A stretch of DNA of 64,000 nucleotides from assembly GCF_008831285.2 (NCBI RefSeq), contig NC_045147.1, forward strand, positions 16,470,854 to 16,534,853. The letters are read 5' to 3'. The notes beneath the pieces were generated by a model. That model did not search any database. It saw only the letters and a list, made by a program, of their open reading frames with translations, and was not told the DNA's origin. Below, piece after piece: positions 12,252-24,000 of the stretch (positions are counted from its first letter, which is position 1; the number at the start of each line of letters is the position of its first letter). Position numbers and translations under genes: made by a program. The stretch comes from Nymphaea colorata (lineage: Eukaryota; Streptophyta; Magnoliopsida; Nymphaeales; Nymphaeaceae).

Positions 12252-13485
12252 ACAAGAAGAAACTGAGGAGAAGAAGCCGTAGCCAAAATGGTTTGCACGG
12301 CCTCTATTTATAATCCCATTTCCAGAATTCTAAGAGTCTCCAATCGTAGAATCCTAGGAGATTTCACAAGCTCCAAGGACATTAATTACATCATAGAAAC
12401 CTAAGAGACTTCACATATTACAAGGATATTAACTACAACATAGAATCCTAGGAGACTTCCCATATAACAAGGATATTAACTACAACATAGAATCCTAGGA
12501 GACTCTTCACATGTTACAAGGACATTAAATATCTTAACACATTCTACAAGGAGATGGAATCCTAAGAGACTCCTCTTCAATGTGCTGGTGAAGGATTTAT
12601 ATTTTAACACTATACTCTCTCCACCTTGGAAGTGAGAGTTTGCTTTCTGACAACTAATAAATTTTGTTTAGAAGCTAAGGGAGCTATATGTAAATGAAAA
12701 TTCATGTGTAGGGTTTTGTCTTCAGCAGGGCAAATTTCTGTCCTTAAGCCTTTGGCTTTCTGGAAAGAACCAGCTATAAGCTTGACATCTCTTGTTCTAG
12801 TTTCAGACTGTCCATAGTAAAGCCCTGTTTCTGTTGAGTTGTATTGAAAGTCCTTATTTAAATCAAGCTTTAAGTGTTGCTGTATGACTTTGGCCCTATC
12901 AAAGGGCCAAATTAAGTTCTTAGAATGTTTTTGAGGAAGTGCATCAATCAAACATTTTTGACCACTGAATTTGGGCTGTTTCTGAGTCATATCTTTTCCT
13001 TGTAAGGGAAATAGCGAAGGTTGGGGATTCTTTGAAACTCTCTGTTTGCATGGACATAATGGATCTTCTTTATGAAGATGAAGGGACTTCACTGCACCAT
13101 TATTCTCCTCGTTCTCTGGCTGCATCTATCTTGGTATGTTGCTTTCTGATGATATGCCGCCATTTCTTGAACTGGTCTCTACCTTTGGGTTGTACTTGAT
13201 ACTCTTGAGGTATGTTTGTATTGCGTGGAAATTGGAAGATAGCAGCATATGTGTTGACAATCCCACGACAGCCATGGGAGTTTCCTGTATTCCCTTGGGG
13301 TAAGAGTTTCATGTATTAATCTTTCTTTCTATTACAGTATTGGTTCATATTCTCCTTCTGGTATCTTTTTGTTTTATGTGATCTCAGTTAAATTATTTGC
13401 CATATTGTCTCAACTGATTGTTCCACCATTCTTTTGCAAACTGTGGATTGAGTTTGATCATGAGTTCAGGGAAAAGCATTACTAG
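8898..13485 (+). CDS. CYCJ18: Cyclin-J18-like cyclin (9 exons)
   Basis: Plant-specific J18 class cyclin, a presumed partner of cyclin-dependent kinases. Exons: 8898-8963, 9052-9143, 10975-11074, 11505-11603, 11829-11846, 11921-11991, 13007-13133, 13239-13299, 13388-13485; 732 nt, 243 aa, near the roughly 230-aa length I recall for the Arabidopsis protein. Recognised blocks in order: RRRVVDFFLLSS, LSPIVKYTALSLFADRF, WLLQPMDESNLQLFALISIW, the cyclin-box piece SKMHDVSPLSVRTLKSLADV, QHFTARDFIEAEMVFMKVL, EIGAANIAFFFLEELLYQF, EIAKVGDSL, MDIMDLLYEDEGTSL, then AAYVLTIPRQPWEFPVFPW. Exon 5 is an 18-nt microexon (EMVFMK). Weak points: the exon 1/2 junction lies in CT-rich sequence (donor 8958 or 8964, acceptor 9051), and the last exon is only supported by an acceptor, the conserved WVK join and an in-frame TAG. 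Intron 6 holds a solo LTR. Confidence 0.83.
8972..9000. repeat. (CT)n tract in CYCJ18 intron 1
   Basis: CT dinucleotide run starting 8 nt after the proposed 5' splice site. The GA-rich complement produces long but meaningless open frames on the minus strand. Confidence 0.85.
12200..12244. repeat. (AG)n microsatellite within the solo LTR
   Basis: About 45 bp of AG dinucleotides inside the LTR; on the LTR's own sense strand it is a CT run downstream of the TATA-like box. Confidence 0.9.
12346..12580. repeat. Degenerate ~50-bp tandem repeats within the LTR
   Basis: Four to five units share GAATCCTAGGAGACTTC-like cores followed by ACAAGGATATTAACTAC, spaced about 48-65 bp. They are internal repeats of the LTR upstream of its TATA-like box on the minus strand and may be promoter repeats of the element. 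Confidence 0.7.
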
Positions 13486-16150
13486 GTTGAATTTCAAGGC
13501 ATTCCTTGCAAGCATGTAAACTTCTTAAATGGCTAAAATTTCTTATGGGAAATATATAGCAGGCTAGCAGCAATAGTTATGTGGAGGCTAGAGTATTTTT
13601 ACCACGTTCATGATTATCTACCTCAAGTCTTGGCTATATGCTGGGAAGGTATATTCTCGTGATAATATAGATTTATTTACAAGTTTCAATAAAATCTCCA
13701 TAGCTGAAAAAATATAACAATAAATAGCATAAATTAGTAAGAGAGAAGATATTTACATGATAGAGGACATATTTGCTGGACAAAATGAAGAAATAAGCTA
13801 AGGAAATTGTGGATGTTGTGTGTGTGTGTTATTTGATGTTAGGCAGCTTCAACTTTGAGCCCACATTGAATATTGTCCTCGTAAGTGAATTTTCATGCAT
13901 GATGTATCTAGATTGGCAACCTGATACCTTGTCAATGTGGAAGGAGCAAACGACATCCATTTCAGTTAAAGTCGCCTACCATCTATGCACAAATTAGCTG
14001 GTATATATTTGTAAGCCAATGTACATCAGCATTTCAAAGTATTTGACCACCTAGGACATCAAAATGCTATCACATTGGATTTCCTGGTGAAATGCTTTCT
14101 GAAACATGTGCATAACCAATAAGTGCATTGAGATCTTGGTTAACTTTTCACAATGTGCCGAAGGTTATATTATGGACTTCCTCGGCGCCATTAGAAGTAG
14201 GATTCCTAGCACGTGAAAAGCAGTCAATTTTATCGCAGACTGGTTCCAAGTGCATGGTTTGAGATATCATGAAAAAATGCTAAATATGTGTATTGAATAG
14301 CCAGGCATTTTGCTAGTATTTGTTTTTTAGAGTTACCGGATTGCATTTGTTGTCTATTCTAAGTAAATTACAAGAAATAGCAAGGAAGCTATGTCAGATG
14401 GGTGGTGCGGAAATTTTCAAAAAAAAAAAAAAAAAAAAGTGGGTGCAGCGAGAACACACACACACACTTACGCACACACATAGACATATATAATTTTGTT
14501 ATATAATTATTAATTTTTAATAGCCTTATTTATCTATATTCATTTGTCATTATAAACATTTTTATTAGGATTAGTTTAGTCAGGTGCGCATCTAAAATGG
14601 TTAGTTTTGGTCTGGTCGGGCTGACCACAAGCCGTGTTGGAGCCGCATCAGCAGCCGTGCTGCTTTGATGTGGGTGTGGCAGTTGATTAGGAGCACCCAT
14701 ATGATATAGCAGTGAAGCAATAAAATTTTGACATTTCCACCTCAGTGGTATGCCGTTGGGGATGCAAATGCATTGTAGTGCCGATTTGCACCTGCTTGTG
14801 CCTCTAAATGCATGAGAATTTGCAAAATAAAAGTGTATCAAAAGCTTCTTATTGGTTATAAACTATGTCATATGGATATGTGTGATATGGCTGAGTACCT
14901 GTGTCAGTACGTGGGTACAACTGTATTTTAAAACTTAAAAAGTTTTTATCTTTTCTAACTTAATTTGGTTTAAATTTGGATTTTCCCTTCTTTTTTATTT
15001 CCCGTTCACATATGTTCTATATTTTCCATCCTTTTTCTTTCATTTTGAAATTTTTTATAGACTATAAAATATATAATGGACATATTTATATGTACGCTAT
15101 GCCATACCCCCGTATCCATAATTTTCAAAACTAGCGTGCCCATGCCCATACTGCCATTCCCACACTCCGCTCGTACCTGCACCTATGTGATAGATTATAA
15201 ATGAATAAGTAAAAAGTAGCTCGTCAGGGAAGTGTGAGAAGATGAAAACAGAATTTAAACGTTGAAGAGAGACAAATGGTTACATGCCATCAATGAAGAA
15301 TCTAATGGCTGCATGGATCATAACCTAGCCAATAAAGAAAAGTATCACTCTCGTTGGCATGTCAACCACGGGTATTTGGGTTGACTATTTATACTTTATT
15401 GCTGTAGCATACCATCTGAAGATCTTGTTGAGTTGCTAATGGTGATTAGAGAAGGTTAGAGGAGAGTGGACGTACTTCAATAGGATTTATTTGGAAGATG
15501 TGGCAAGAGTGTGTGCTCTATGCCTCCGCGAGAACTGTTGATTTCGAAAACAGTATGTGGGTAAAGTCGATACTTCTTTAAGCATGACATTGGAATGAGA
15601 GTAGGATCACAACAACGTTCTCTGCTCTTTGAGTGTGAAATTCATGTTGCCCAGTACCGGGTTTGCCGCTTCAGTTTTTAGAGTTACACCTAAGCTGCCA
15701 TTCGATCAAGTGTGTGACCCCCATCCGTTCAGAGGTTACTGAATAACATACCTAATTTGTCTGGAGAGCGATGTCAGGTTGGGTGTAGACCCTGATGGGC
15801 ACACTGACTTACTGAAGGCTTTACCGACCAGAGACCTGCTAATATGTGGATAGTGATGAATTTGCTCTTCCCTGGGGCAATCTCGAAGAAAATAAAGACG
15901 ACACGACAAACGAGTAGAATTACTGTTGGCTTATTCTTATTTGTTGCGTATTTTGTGTAAAATATGTAGATGAAGGTGTCAAATAGAGATTAGTCATAAG
16001 ATATTATTGTGGAAGTCAATTTGAAGTAGTATCTGCAAGAAACTGTAGTTATTAGTTCACCAACCCTTCTTCCGCTACAGCCCTCTGTCCCTCAAGGCTC
16101 AAGGTTACATGCTTGCTCCAACTGGGTCCATACCTTCGGCCCCTCGATTG
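13486..16150. other. Gene-poor spacer after CYCJ18
   Basis: AT-rich sequence with a poly-A run at 14419-14438 followed by a CA-rich stretch, and one dispersed repeat at about 14866-15195. A possible alternative final CYCJ18 exon near 13800-13880 was considered, but its phase does not join. No other gene is recognised. Confidence 0.45.
14866..15195. mobile_element. Dispersed MITE-like repeat, copy 1
   Basis: The segment begins CTATGTCATATGG and ends with a block of GTACC/CCATAC-type motifs closing in CACCTATGTGATAG, so the ends are roughly inverted. TTATAAA occurs just outside both ends, a possible target duplication. The same 3' block recurs in MAP65 intron 8 (about 33462-33780). It has no coding capacity. 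Confidence 0.5.
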
Positions 16151-16153
16151 AGT

Positions 16154-16393
16154 TCAAGGGCGCATAGGATTCTTTTCGTAAGGTTGTGGATGACTAAAAG
16201 CTCCTTTCAATTCTTGGCCTTGGAGAGCAGATGTGTCTGCTCCCATAGCTGATTGGCCTTGGAGAGCAGATGTTTCTGTTCCCGTAGCTGACGACAACCT
16301 CATTAATGCTGCAACTTCCTGGTGGACAAGATAGGAAAGGCAAAAGTGAAGAACTTCATAGATGAATTCTGGAGTTCGGTTATCTTCTGACAT
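16154..16393 (-). other. Minus-strand open frame with 13-aa repeat, unassigned
   Basis: A 79-codon frame (start MSEDNRTPEF) includes two in-frame 13-residue repeats and a hydrophobic-poor tail. I do not recognise the family. Position in a repeat-rich spacer and absence of neighbouring exons suggest a fragment of a decayed element; a real small gene is less likely. Confidence 0.2.
16214..16291. repeat. 39-bp direct tandem repeat (2 copies)
   Basis: TTGGCCTTGGAGAGCAGATG begins two adjacent copies, at 16214 and 16253. The period is 39 bp, so the minus-strand frame across it stays open and encodes a repeated 13-residue unit ending TSALQGQ. See the open frame at 16154-16393. Confidence 0.85.
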
Positions 16394-17805
16394 GACGAAA
16401 AAGATGATTCTGAATTTCCTCTATGACCTGGGAGAGATTACAGAACCTCATAAAGCAAATTGTTGACTTTGCTCTTTAAAAGAAAAAATGTTAGGGGAAA
16501 CTGCCTTGTCATAAACGTCCAAGATCATAACCCTCAGACCTTCAAGTTTTGACTTGTTTTGGAGCTTGGGGAAACAATTATTCTTATTTCCTGCCCTAAT
16601 GAAAGTTGGTTGTGCATCTTTCCCCTCTGCTTGCTGGGATAAATTCATAACCTAGAATTCCGTTTGAATTTGGCTATCTCTTTCGGGGTGAAAACTGTTT
16701 TCGAATTTTCCCCTCCTTAGTGGGAAAGACGACATCAGGACTTCCTTTTACTGACAATAAAACCACACAAAAAGAAGCTTCCTCGAAATGTAGCATGGAC
16801 TCATTCATCCATCTGGCAAGCTGCCAATGCCCCTTTGTTACATGACAATGCTAGCCCTGCGATCCCAAAATTTGGAACTCACCAAGATATACCAGCGTCC
16901 CATCACAGCAGCAGCTCAGGACATCAGTCTCTTGGGAGAAACCCGTCTTTTCTTTCTAGTGATTTTCCTCTTCTCTAGTTCAATGTGGCATTTTCATGTC
17001 CGTTGCGCGCTTGGGCAGGATATGCTTCTATGTTGGTTATTCATTAACACCAACTTACGCTTATAATGTAAAATAATATATACTGAACGGGCGTGAAAAA
17101 GCATTATACTGCTCTGTAGAACACGTGCCAATAAATGGTAGCTTGTGGATGATGAGGAACTTATTATTATTATTATTAGTTGGAGGCGGCAGATGGTGTG
17201 CAACTATTACCTACCTTGGGTCCTTGTTAGCTTGTCCTTATCCGGTTGTGGAGATTGTTGGTGACGTCCTAACTTCTCTTTTCCAATCGCACTTGATTCT
17301 TTGCCACCAACTTTAGATTCCCAACCATAATGCGGCTCTTTTATCAGGCTAAGAGGACCTATCCAGTTTAAGCTAATCGTCATGGAGAAACAAGTTCACC
17401 ATCCTGCCTCTCCAATCATCAACGGAGAGGGACGCTGCTATGCACTCGAATTGTCCTCATCCTAGAAACCTGTAAAATATGACGAATTCAACTGGGCGGG
17501 GTATAAGTGCCCCAAGCAGTTGCTTCTATCGACAGGAGCTATGGGTACCGGACATGACGGGTCCCGCCACCCCCTCTCCTGAGATATTTGGTGTTGTATA
17601 TGTGAAGAACCACTTCCTTACCCTTGGGTTTTGTTGGGGTCACTTTGATGGTTTGACCTTGATGTTTTTGGAAGAGTCCGATGGAGTGGAGTCTATTTCT
17701 GGCCTCTCAATGTCGATTGATGCCGCCCTATGCTTGCAAGTTGGTGAGGGTTCTGCTTGGGGCATTTAAGTTAGAGAGCGTCATGAGTTCGATGAGCTGT
17801 CTCTC

Positions 17806-18042
17806 CTTTGCTGCAAGGTAAAAGTGATGTGAAGACTATCTGGAGGGGCAATGAGGGGAGTAAAAAGTTTTACCCCAGAAGAAACTAGAAAAGGGTACAG
17901 CAGACAGACCATTTAAAACTAGGAACCCTTTGCTGCAAGGTTAAAGTGACGTGAAGACTGTTTGGTCGGGCAATGGAGTTGGAAGTTTTACTCGAAGAAA
18001 CTAGAAAAGACTACAGTAGACAGACCATATTAAACTAGTAAA
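17806..18042. repeat. ~120-bp tandem duplication
   Basis: CTTTGCTGCAAGG starts two consecutive copies, at 17806 and 17928. Both continue through GTGAAGACT, a GGGCAATG core and GAAACTAGAAAAG to CAGACAGACCAT and AAACTAG. Copies differ by several substitutions and a few short indels, so the duplication is old. Confidence 0.88.
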
Positions 18043-18049
18043 ATTTGAC

Positions 18050-21000
18050 TCATCCCAAGGAAACTGAGTCGTTTTCCCTTCTTGTTCAAAGCTGAAGAAC
18101 AGGCTCACACCAACCTGCCTTCTTTAGAATTGCACCGAGTGTGGGGGTATGAATCACTATCTCGGAAAATATTGAGATCGTATAGTTAGCGTTTCAACAG
18201 CCCTTAAATAATCGCGTGTACTTGGTAACTCCATAATTTTAAGAGGCAACCATTTTGTTGCTAATTTTCTCAAGAAAAAAAAAAATCTAGGCTGTTTCTG
18301 AGTTATCGTGGCTGGGTAAATTGTGATAGTAAAATTTGTGGCGCTGGTGGCGTTCCTTCTTTTTCGCTACCGGTAGCATGCCCCTTCAGCAGTGCTTTTA
18401 TCTAGCCAACTTGGCGTCTATGCTTTGGCATTTTAATCGAAATTAATTGAAAAAGATGCATTAAATACATGAAAAATAAGTCAGCCATATAAAACGACAG
18501 TCTTTTAAAAAAACACCAGAATATGAAAAAACATGATAAAAATACATATTATATGCATTTTTTCATGTTTTTTGCATTTTTATTATTTTTATTTATTTTA
18601 TTTTCTTATGATTTTCAAGATTTTTTAAATGTTTTAAATTTTTTAAAAATTTGCTGAGATTTTCTTGAGATATACAACTTTGCAGTATTATACATGAGAA
18701 TTTCTTTACCCTATAATACCGTACATGAGCGTCGGTAAATATATTGGCTCCCATGATGAGAAATGAGTCGCTTGGACATGTCAAACCTCCATTTTAAAGC
18801 GTTGATGTTTGTCATGCTTTATTCTGGTTATCTCCCCCAAGTGAATGTTGTACATAGAATTGAGATATCAAGCAAGCAAGTGCGCCCTTTCAGTGATGTC
18901 CATGGATGCCTACCAACTCGAAGACATCGAGGAGCTCGTGCGTTTCATCCTTCACCATACGTTGAAGCCATGTGAAGATGCAGGCTTTTCGTATGTCAAA
19001 GGCGATCACCGTGATTAATCAGAAGCGCTTCTGAAGGGGCTGATGAACCCTAAAGATAACAGGCCTCGAAGGTCTGTTCTCTCCCTTCTTTTTCCCTTCA
19101 ACAGGGACTTGGTGACAGTTCTGGATGTACAGAAAGCCTTTGGACTAGAGGACCAGAGGTCAAGTTTCTCCATATTGTAGGTCTCATTTAGAAGTCGAGA
19201 ACTTCGAACGTCTCCGTGACTGGAGGTGAACCGGCTGGATTTTACTTTAGTTTGGTCTCAATCATTTGCTTTTCCTGTACGTTTTTTTAGATTTCCTACT
19301 TTGGTTTATCGAGAGAGATAGAGATTGTTTATTTAAAACTTAATGTGCCGGGGTCCCACCTGCCGACAGGGCCATGTATTTTCCTATAGAGAGTTGGGCA
19401 GCTATCCCTCACGGGATGGGTCCAGCATCCTGCTGTTGCTGTGCTGGATACCGGCCACCATGATCTGCTCAAGCAGGTCTAAACTTAGGTCCAATTAAAA
19501 TTTGACACTAGAAGAGAAGCAGACTGAATTTAATACTGCTGAGACCAGTGCTGCAAACAATAGTTTCCATTTCATCTTGCAGACCTAAATGATATGCTCC
19601 ATCATCTTATATGCATCGGCCTATATCGATTCTGTGTGGGAGGGCAATAAATTAAGTAGAAATGTTTAACATATTTTTTTTTATTAATGTACTAATATAT
19701 TAAATGATATATGCAGCGGCATCAGCCGATATTCTAAGGAGGCTGTTTACGCGCTCATGGGCACCAAGATATTAATAACGCCGGGGGAGACTACTTGTGG
19801 TTAGAAAAGCAGTGTGAGTTGATCGAAAAGGACCTTCAATTGATCCGAAAGAAAATGATTGCAGTGAATGGGAGGGATGCTTCTCATCCTAATATTAGAA
19901 GAAAGACAAGGCACGGCAGCTAATAATAGAAATTATAGGAAAAATAGGCAAAATAGAAAGAATGAGGTTTTAAATCACCATCAATGTTGTCATCCTTCTT
20001 CAATGAGATGAACAGATGAACCAAGTTTGAATCCCAATCGCTTTCTGGGATCATGTAGAGTGTGAGACCTATGCCCTTCCTTTGGTGGTGGTGCGTTGAG
20101 TCTTCACTTCCTCTTCCCTTTCGTGAACCCACACAAGGATCATAAAGTGACTTGGGTCTTGATCTGCAAGTAGGTCTATATTTTGAATTGCTCCATTGGG
20201 GAACCCCTTTGTTTCTTTGGGTGAGACATTAAGCCATACTCTTGAACCCAAAGAAAATTTCACTAGAGCAAGGGTGGTGGAGCTCTACCCCATGAAAGGT
20301 CAAATGGTTAGAATTAAGCATGTCAATTTCATGGGCCCCATCCAAATCAGAGAGGTAGATTTTATCCAGTATGGCGATGTATTGATCTAGAATGCTAAGC
20401 CGAATGCTAGGTTTTTGTTCTTTTCCATCCCTTCCCCGCCAGGAAACAGAGAAATCAGTACGCACCTACTCACTACAAGCTGTCTGAAGTAATGGCTCAA
20501 CAACTTCTTTCTTTTTCTCTCTAGTTTTTTCCACTCTTCTACATTTGCTTTGCCTACAGCTGTTAGCCTGTAAGTTCTTCCCTTTACTGTTCCAAAAAAA
20601 GGGTATCATCGGCTGTGAACTGGGCCAAGGGCCAAGGCTGGATCATTATCTTTATACTTCCTTTGTTTTATTCTTCTGCTTTTCTGTTGGCTTCTTTGAC
20701 CATCCGTAAAACTGTAACTCTAATGGTCCAACCAACAGATTTGTTCAGTCAAATCATGAACACAGCTAAGCCAAGAGTTCGGCATAGTTTCCATTTCAAT
20801 TGTACGGACAATCTGGCAAGTTTTCCTTCAATATCTCTCTCATCACCCATTTTTGTATATGCATTTACCATTTCTCTCCCTCCGTATAAGAGGGGCTCGG
20901 AGACCACTGTCCTTTATACTGTGGAGTAAAGTTGAAGCTTGCAAAAAACAATTTAAGTGAAAAGTAACTAAAAATTTAATGCGGGTGTACGATCAATCAC

Positions 21001-24000
21001 AAAATGGGCCTACCCATTGACTCCTCCATGTTCACTTGGTAGGTTATTGTAGTGTTTTCTAAGGAATGTTGGTCCATCTGGTGAAAAAAACGAAAAAGAA
21101 ATCGCCCCTAATCTTTCCCGCACAGTTTCAAGCCTTCCGCTCTTTAACTTTTGTCCACTTTGTTTCCCCTTTTTCTTTCCAATAGTATGGTAAAATGCCT
21201 GCTCTCAATGTGAGAAAACATATTTTGTTGATGTCTTACACACCTTTTATCATTAACGAGTGAAACCACGGGCGGAGCTACACAAGTGTCATCTGGTTTA
21301 CAGTTGTTCGAGAAATGGTATAGATCTACAGTGTCGAACAATAACCGGCGTCTCATCATAATGTAGATTCTTGTTTGGCCTGCCACTGAATAGAAACATT
21401 CATCTTTTTCTCAAAGATCAATATTTTTTTAGTTTGGTGTCATTTATTCTACGATCCAGCTCAATATATTCGGAGTACAACTATTCTTGTAGCTGGTGGA
21501 TATTCTGTTTACTCCTCCTCTAAGGCGGCCGCCAACTGATCGCTATTGCCTCCTCCTTCGATTTATCAAAGAAGTTGCAATTAATTAAAAAAGTAAGCAT
21601 GATAAACACGTTTATTTTTTAATAAATTTTAATTAATAATAGGTAATTTCAGGTGAATGAGGGAGACCCATCACCCAACTAAAGGCCAAAAACCCTTTTA
21701 TCCCTCTAAAGTGTCGGGTTTGCTTTAGATGCTTTGGGATTCTGCCATTTTTGCGCTTCAACTTGCATGTCATGCCCCTCTTTCATTCTTTGATGCCCTA
21801 TAGATTTGAAATAAAGGCTAGTTACCTATAACCCCTTCCCATCCGCTGTACCAATACCTTAGGGGACTACCAATAATAGGCAACTGTATGTTTATGTTTA
21901 GTAGTAAAAGAAAATTAAAAGTTAAATAACCATTTGAAATATATGTACGTCTACAAACATGAAAGTCACCATAAGGACATACAATTAAAATAATGCTTCT
22001 CTCTGAGATAGAGTTGACTCGTGAATAGAGGTCTGTAAACAGATCGGATATGGTTCTGCGGTTATTGCAGCTTTTTCGCTTGTACCAATTTGATCCGGAT
22101 CTGATGTGCTATACATTTAGCTAAATGAAGCTCTGAGGCTGAGCTGCCCTGAACTCCATCAACCGCGTCTGCGTTTCATCTTATGAATGTTCACAGAATT
22201 GGATAGAATTGAAATCCGATCCTATTCACGCGTCCTTGAGAAAAAAAGGAGGTGAAGAAATTTTCATGGGAACTATAATCTTATTTTACCCGATTGTTAG
22301 AGTCCATACACATCTCAAATAAAACATAGTGGATTCGATCGGGTCCAGACAGAGACTTTCAGTACTGCGTTTAATGGGCTGAAAAAGAAAAGGAGTTCTT
22401 CAACTGGTAAAAACAAATTTTTTGATTAAATGTTTGATACATGGGTGTACGGTCCAGATAAACTTCTCCAACAAAGTTGTAAACTTGAATTTTTTTTTTG
22501 GTACCTTAGAATTTAGCCATTTTTAATAGCAAATGAAGAAAAAAAACTGATTTTTTTTCAACAAAAACAAATCTAAGTAGGCAAGAATTCACTATATTGG
22601 ACCAGCAAAGGATGCACCTTACTTGCTTAGGGATTCTTGGGTAGAACCCTAACTGGCCAAAGCCTCACAGTGAAACTCAAATTGCGGAAAAGAAGGAAAA
22701 GCGGTCTCTGCCAGTAAAACTGGAAAGAAGAAAAAATTACAGCTTATCTGGACTATTTATGAACACAAAGAAAAACGCCTCGTGCACAAGTGTTGAACTC
22801 AAAGACATTCAACTAGAAACTTTTTAAAAATTCTCAGGAAATTCGTATTTTACTCATTTCTCTCTTTTTTTTTTTCTTTTGCATCACTAAAATGCATCGT
22901 GTTTTTACAAATCTAAAAAGAAGACGGGTCGGATTTTGTGGCAACAAAGTGCATTAAAAGGTTGATCAAAATCGGATCTGATCCACTAGAAATGGATAAG
23001 ATCTTTAGACTACTACAGTTGACCCGCTTGCAACCCTACCCCTCCGTGTGGTTCAGGCCCAGTTGTCAGAAAAATTTAAAATGGGTTGCAACGGATATAA
23101 AATACGTATATGTTGTCGTCCATTAGCTCACGAACTGCAGTGGCTGTCAAGAAGAAGAAGGTTCAGAGCAGCTTTTTTCAATTTCGGATCAATCATTTGC
23201 AGCCGTGCGTGTGGGGGCAAGCAAGCAGGAATGTGACCTCCCTGGTTTTGACTTTTAACCAAAAAAGCAGCTGGTTGGGTAACTAAGACGCATCAACTTT
23301 CCGTTGCTAAATGAATTATTTGTGGGGGCTTAGTTATGATAAAATTAATCTAATGTAGCAAATCATATATTAAAAAGTTGGTCATCTCGCTGGCAGTCTG
23401 GTTTTTTGAAATGTAAACTATAACAACATGATACTTTAGTTGATATCTGTACTACAGATCCAATCAAATCTTAAAACCACCCTAAACTCAAAGGATGAGA
23501 GATGGAAAACAGCTTCAATGCTTCTTAAGGTGGCTTTTTCTCACCCAAAAAGTTGGTGTCTACCAATGATTTCGTTTGATAGAGCATGTTGTTGAATCAT
23601 CCCTTGCGTTCAACATTGTTCCTTTATTAAGGATAAGCTCTTGGAACTTTGTTTTAATGTAAAAAAGATTTTGATTCATTTATGTCTTGATTTTTTTTTT
23701 CTTTCTTACTTAGGACCATTCTCAGATTTTTCTCAACAACATTTAAAATTATTATGATTATTAGCAACTGTACTTGCTTACTTCCACATTTTGTGAGTAG
23801 GTTTCCTAAAATTGCTGATGCCCACATAAATATGTGCATATAAACATGTACGCCCCCTGAATAATATCTACTATCCACCTGCCAATACAATTTTATATAT
23901 ATAGATATATATATATATGAAATTGATGTTCCGTCTGACTTCTGCCGTGCAATGGTTTTCTTTTTGTTTTTCATGGCTTGGGACACAAAGCCACCCTCTC
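18050..24000. other. Gene-poor repeat-rich spacer
   Basis: No gene was recognised. The stretch holds AT-rich blocks (18480-18660), a GC-richer patch at about 19330-19500 and some short open frames on both strands at 19900-20470 without family resemblance. Degenerate GATCGGAT/GGATCCG-type repeat motifs occur near 22030-22100 and 22930-23000. Confidence 0.45.

Larger units (their letters stand above)
12141..12609 (-). mobile_element. Solo LTR of an LTR retrotransposon inside CYCJ18 intron 6
   Basis: A 469-bp element starts TGATAGAAATC and ends ATTTTAACA on the plus strand (TG...CA on both strands) and is flanked by a perfect 5-bp duplication CTATA (12136-12140 and 12610-12614), the hallmark of LTR retrotransposon insertion. 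On the minus strand a TATAAATAG promoter-like box (12304-12312) precedes a leader-like stretch with a GA/CT run. No gag-pol sequence is seen, so recombination between two LTRs probably removed the interior. The layout resembles plant Copia LTRs, but the superfamily is an inference. Confidence 0.82.

Noticed and set aside
12610..13125. 171-codon minus-strand frame, the longest in the window
   Set aside because: Antisense to CYCJ18 exon 7; its stop codon falls in the LTR target duplication. No family resemblance.
13809..13876. Possible final CYCJ18 exon with EIVDVV
   Set aside because: Does not join in phase to the previous exon and similarity to the family is weak.
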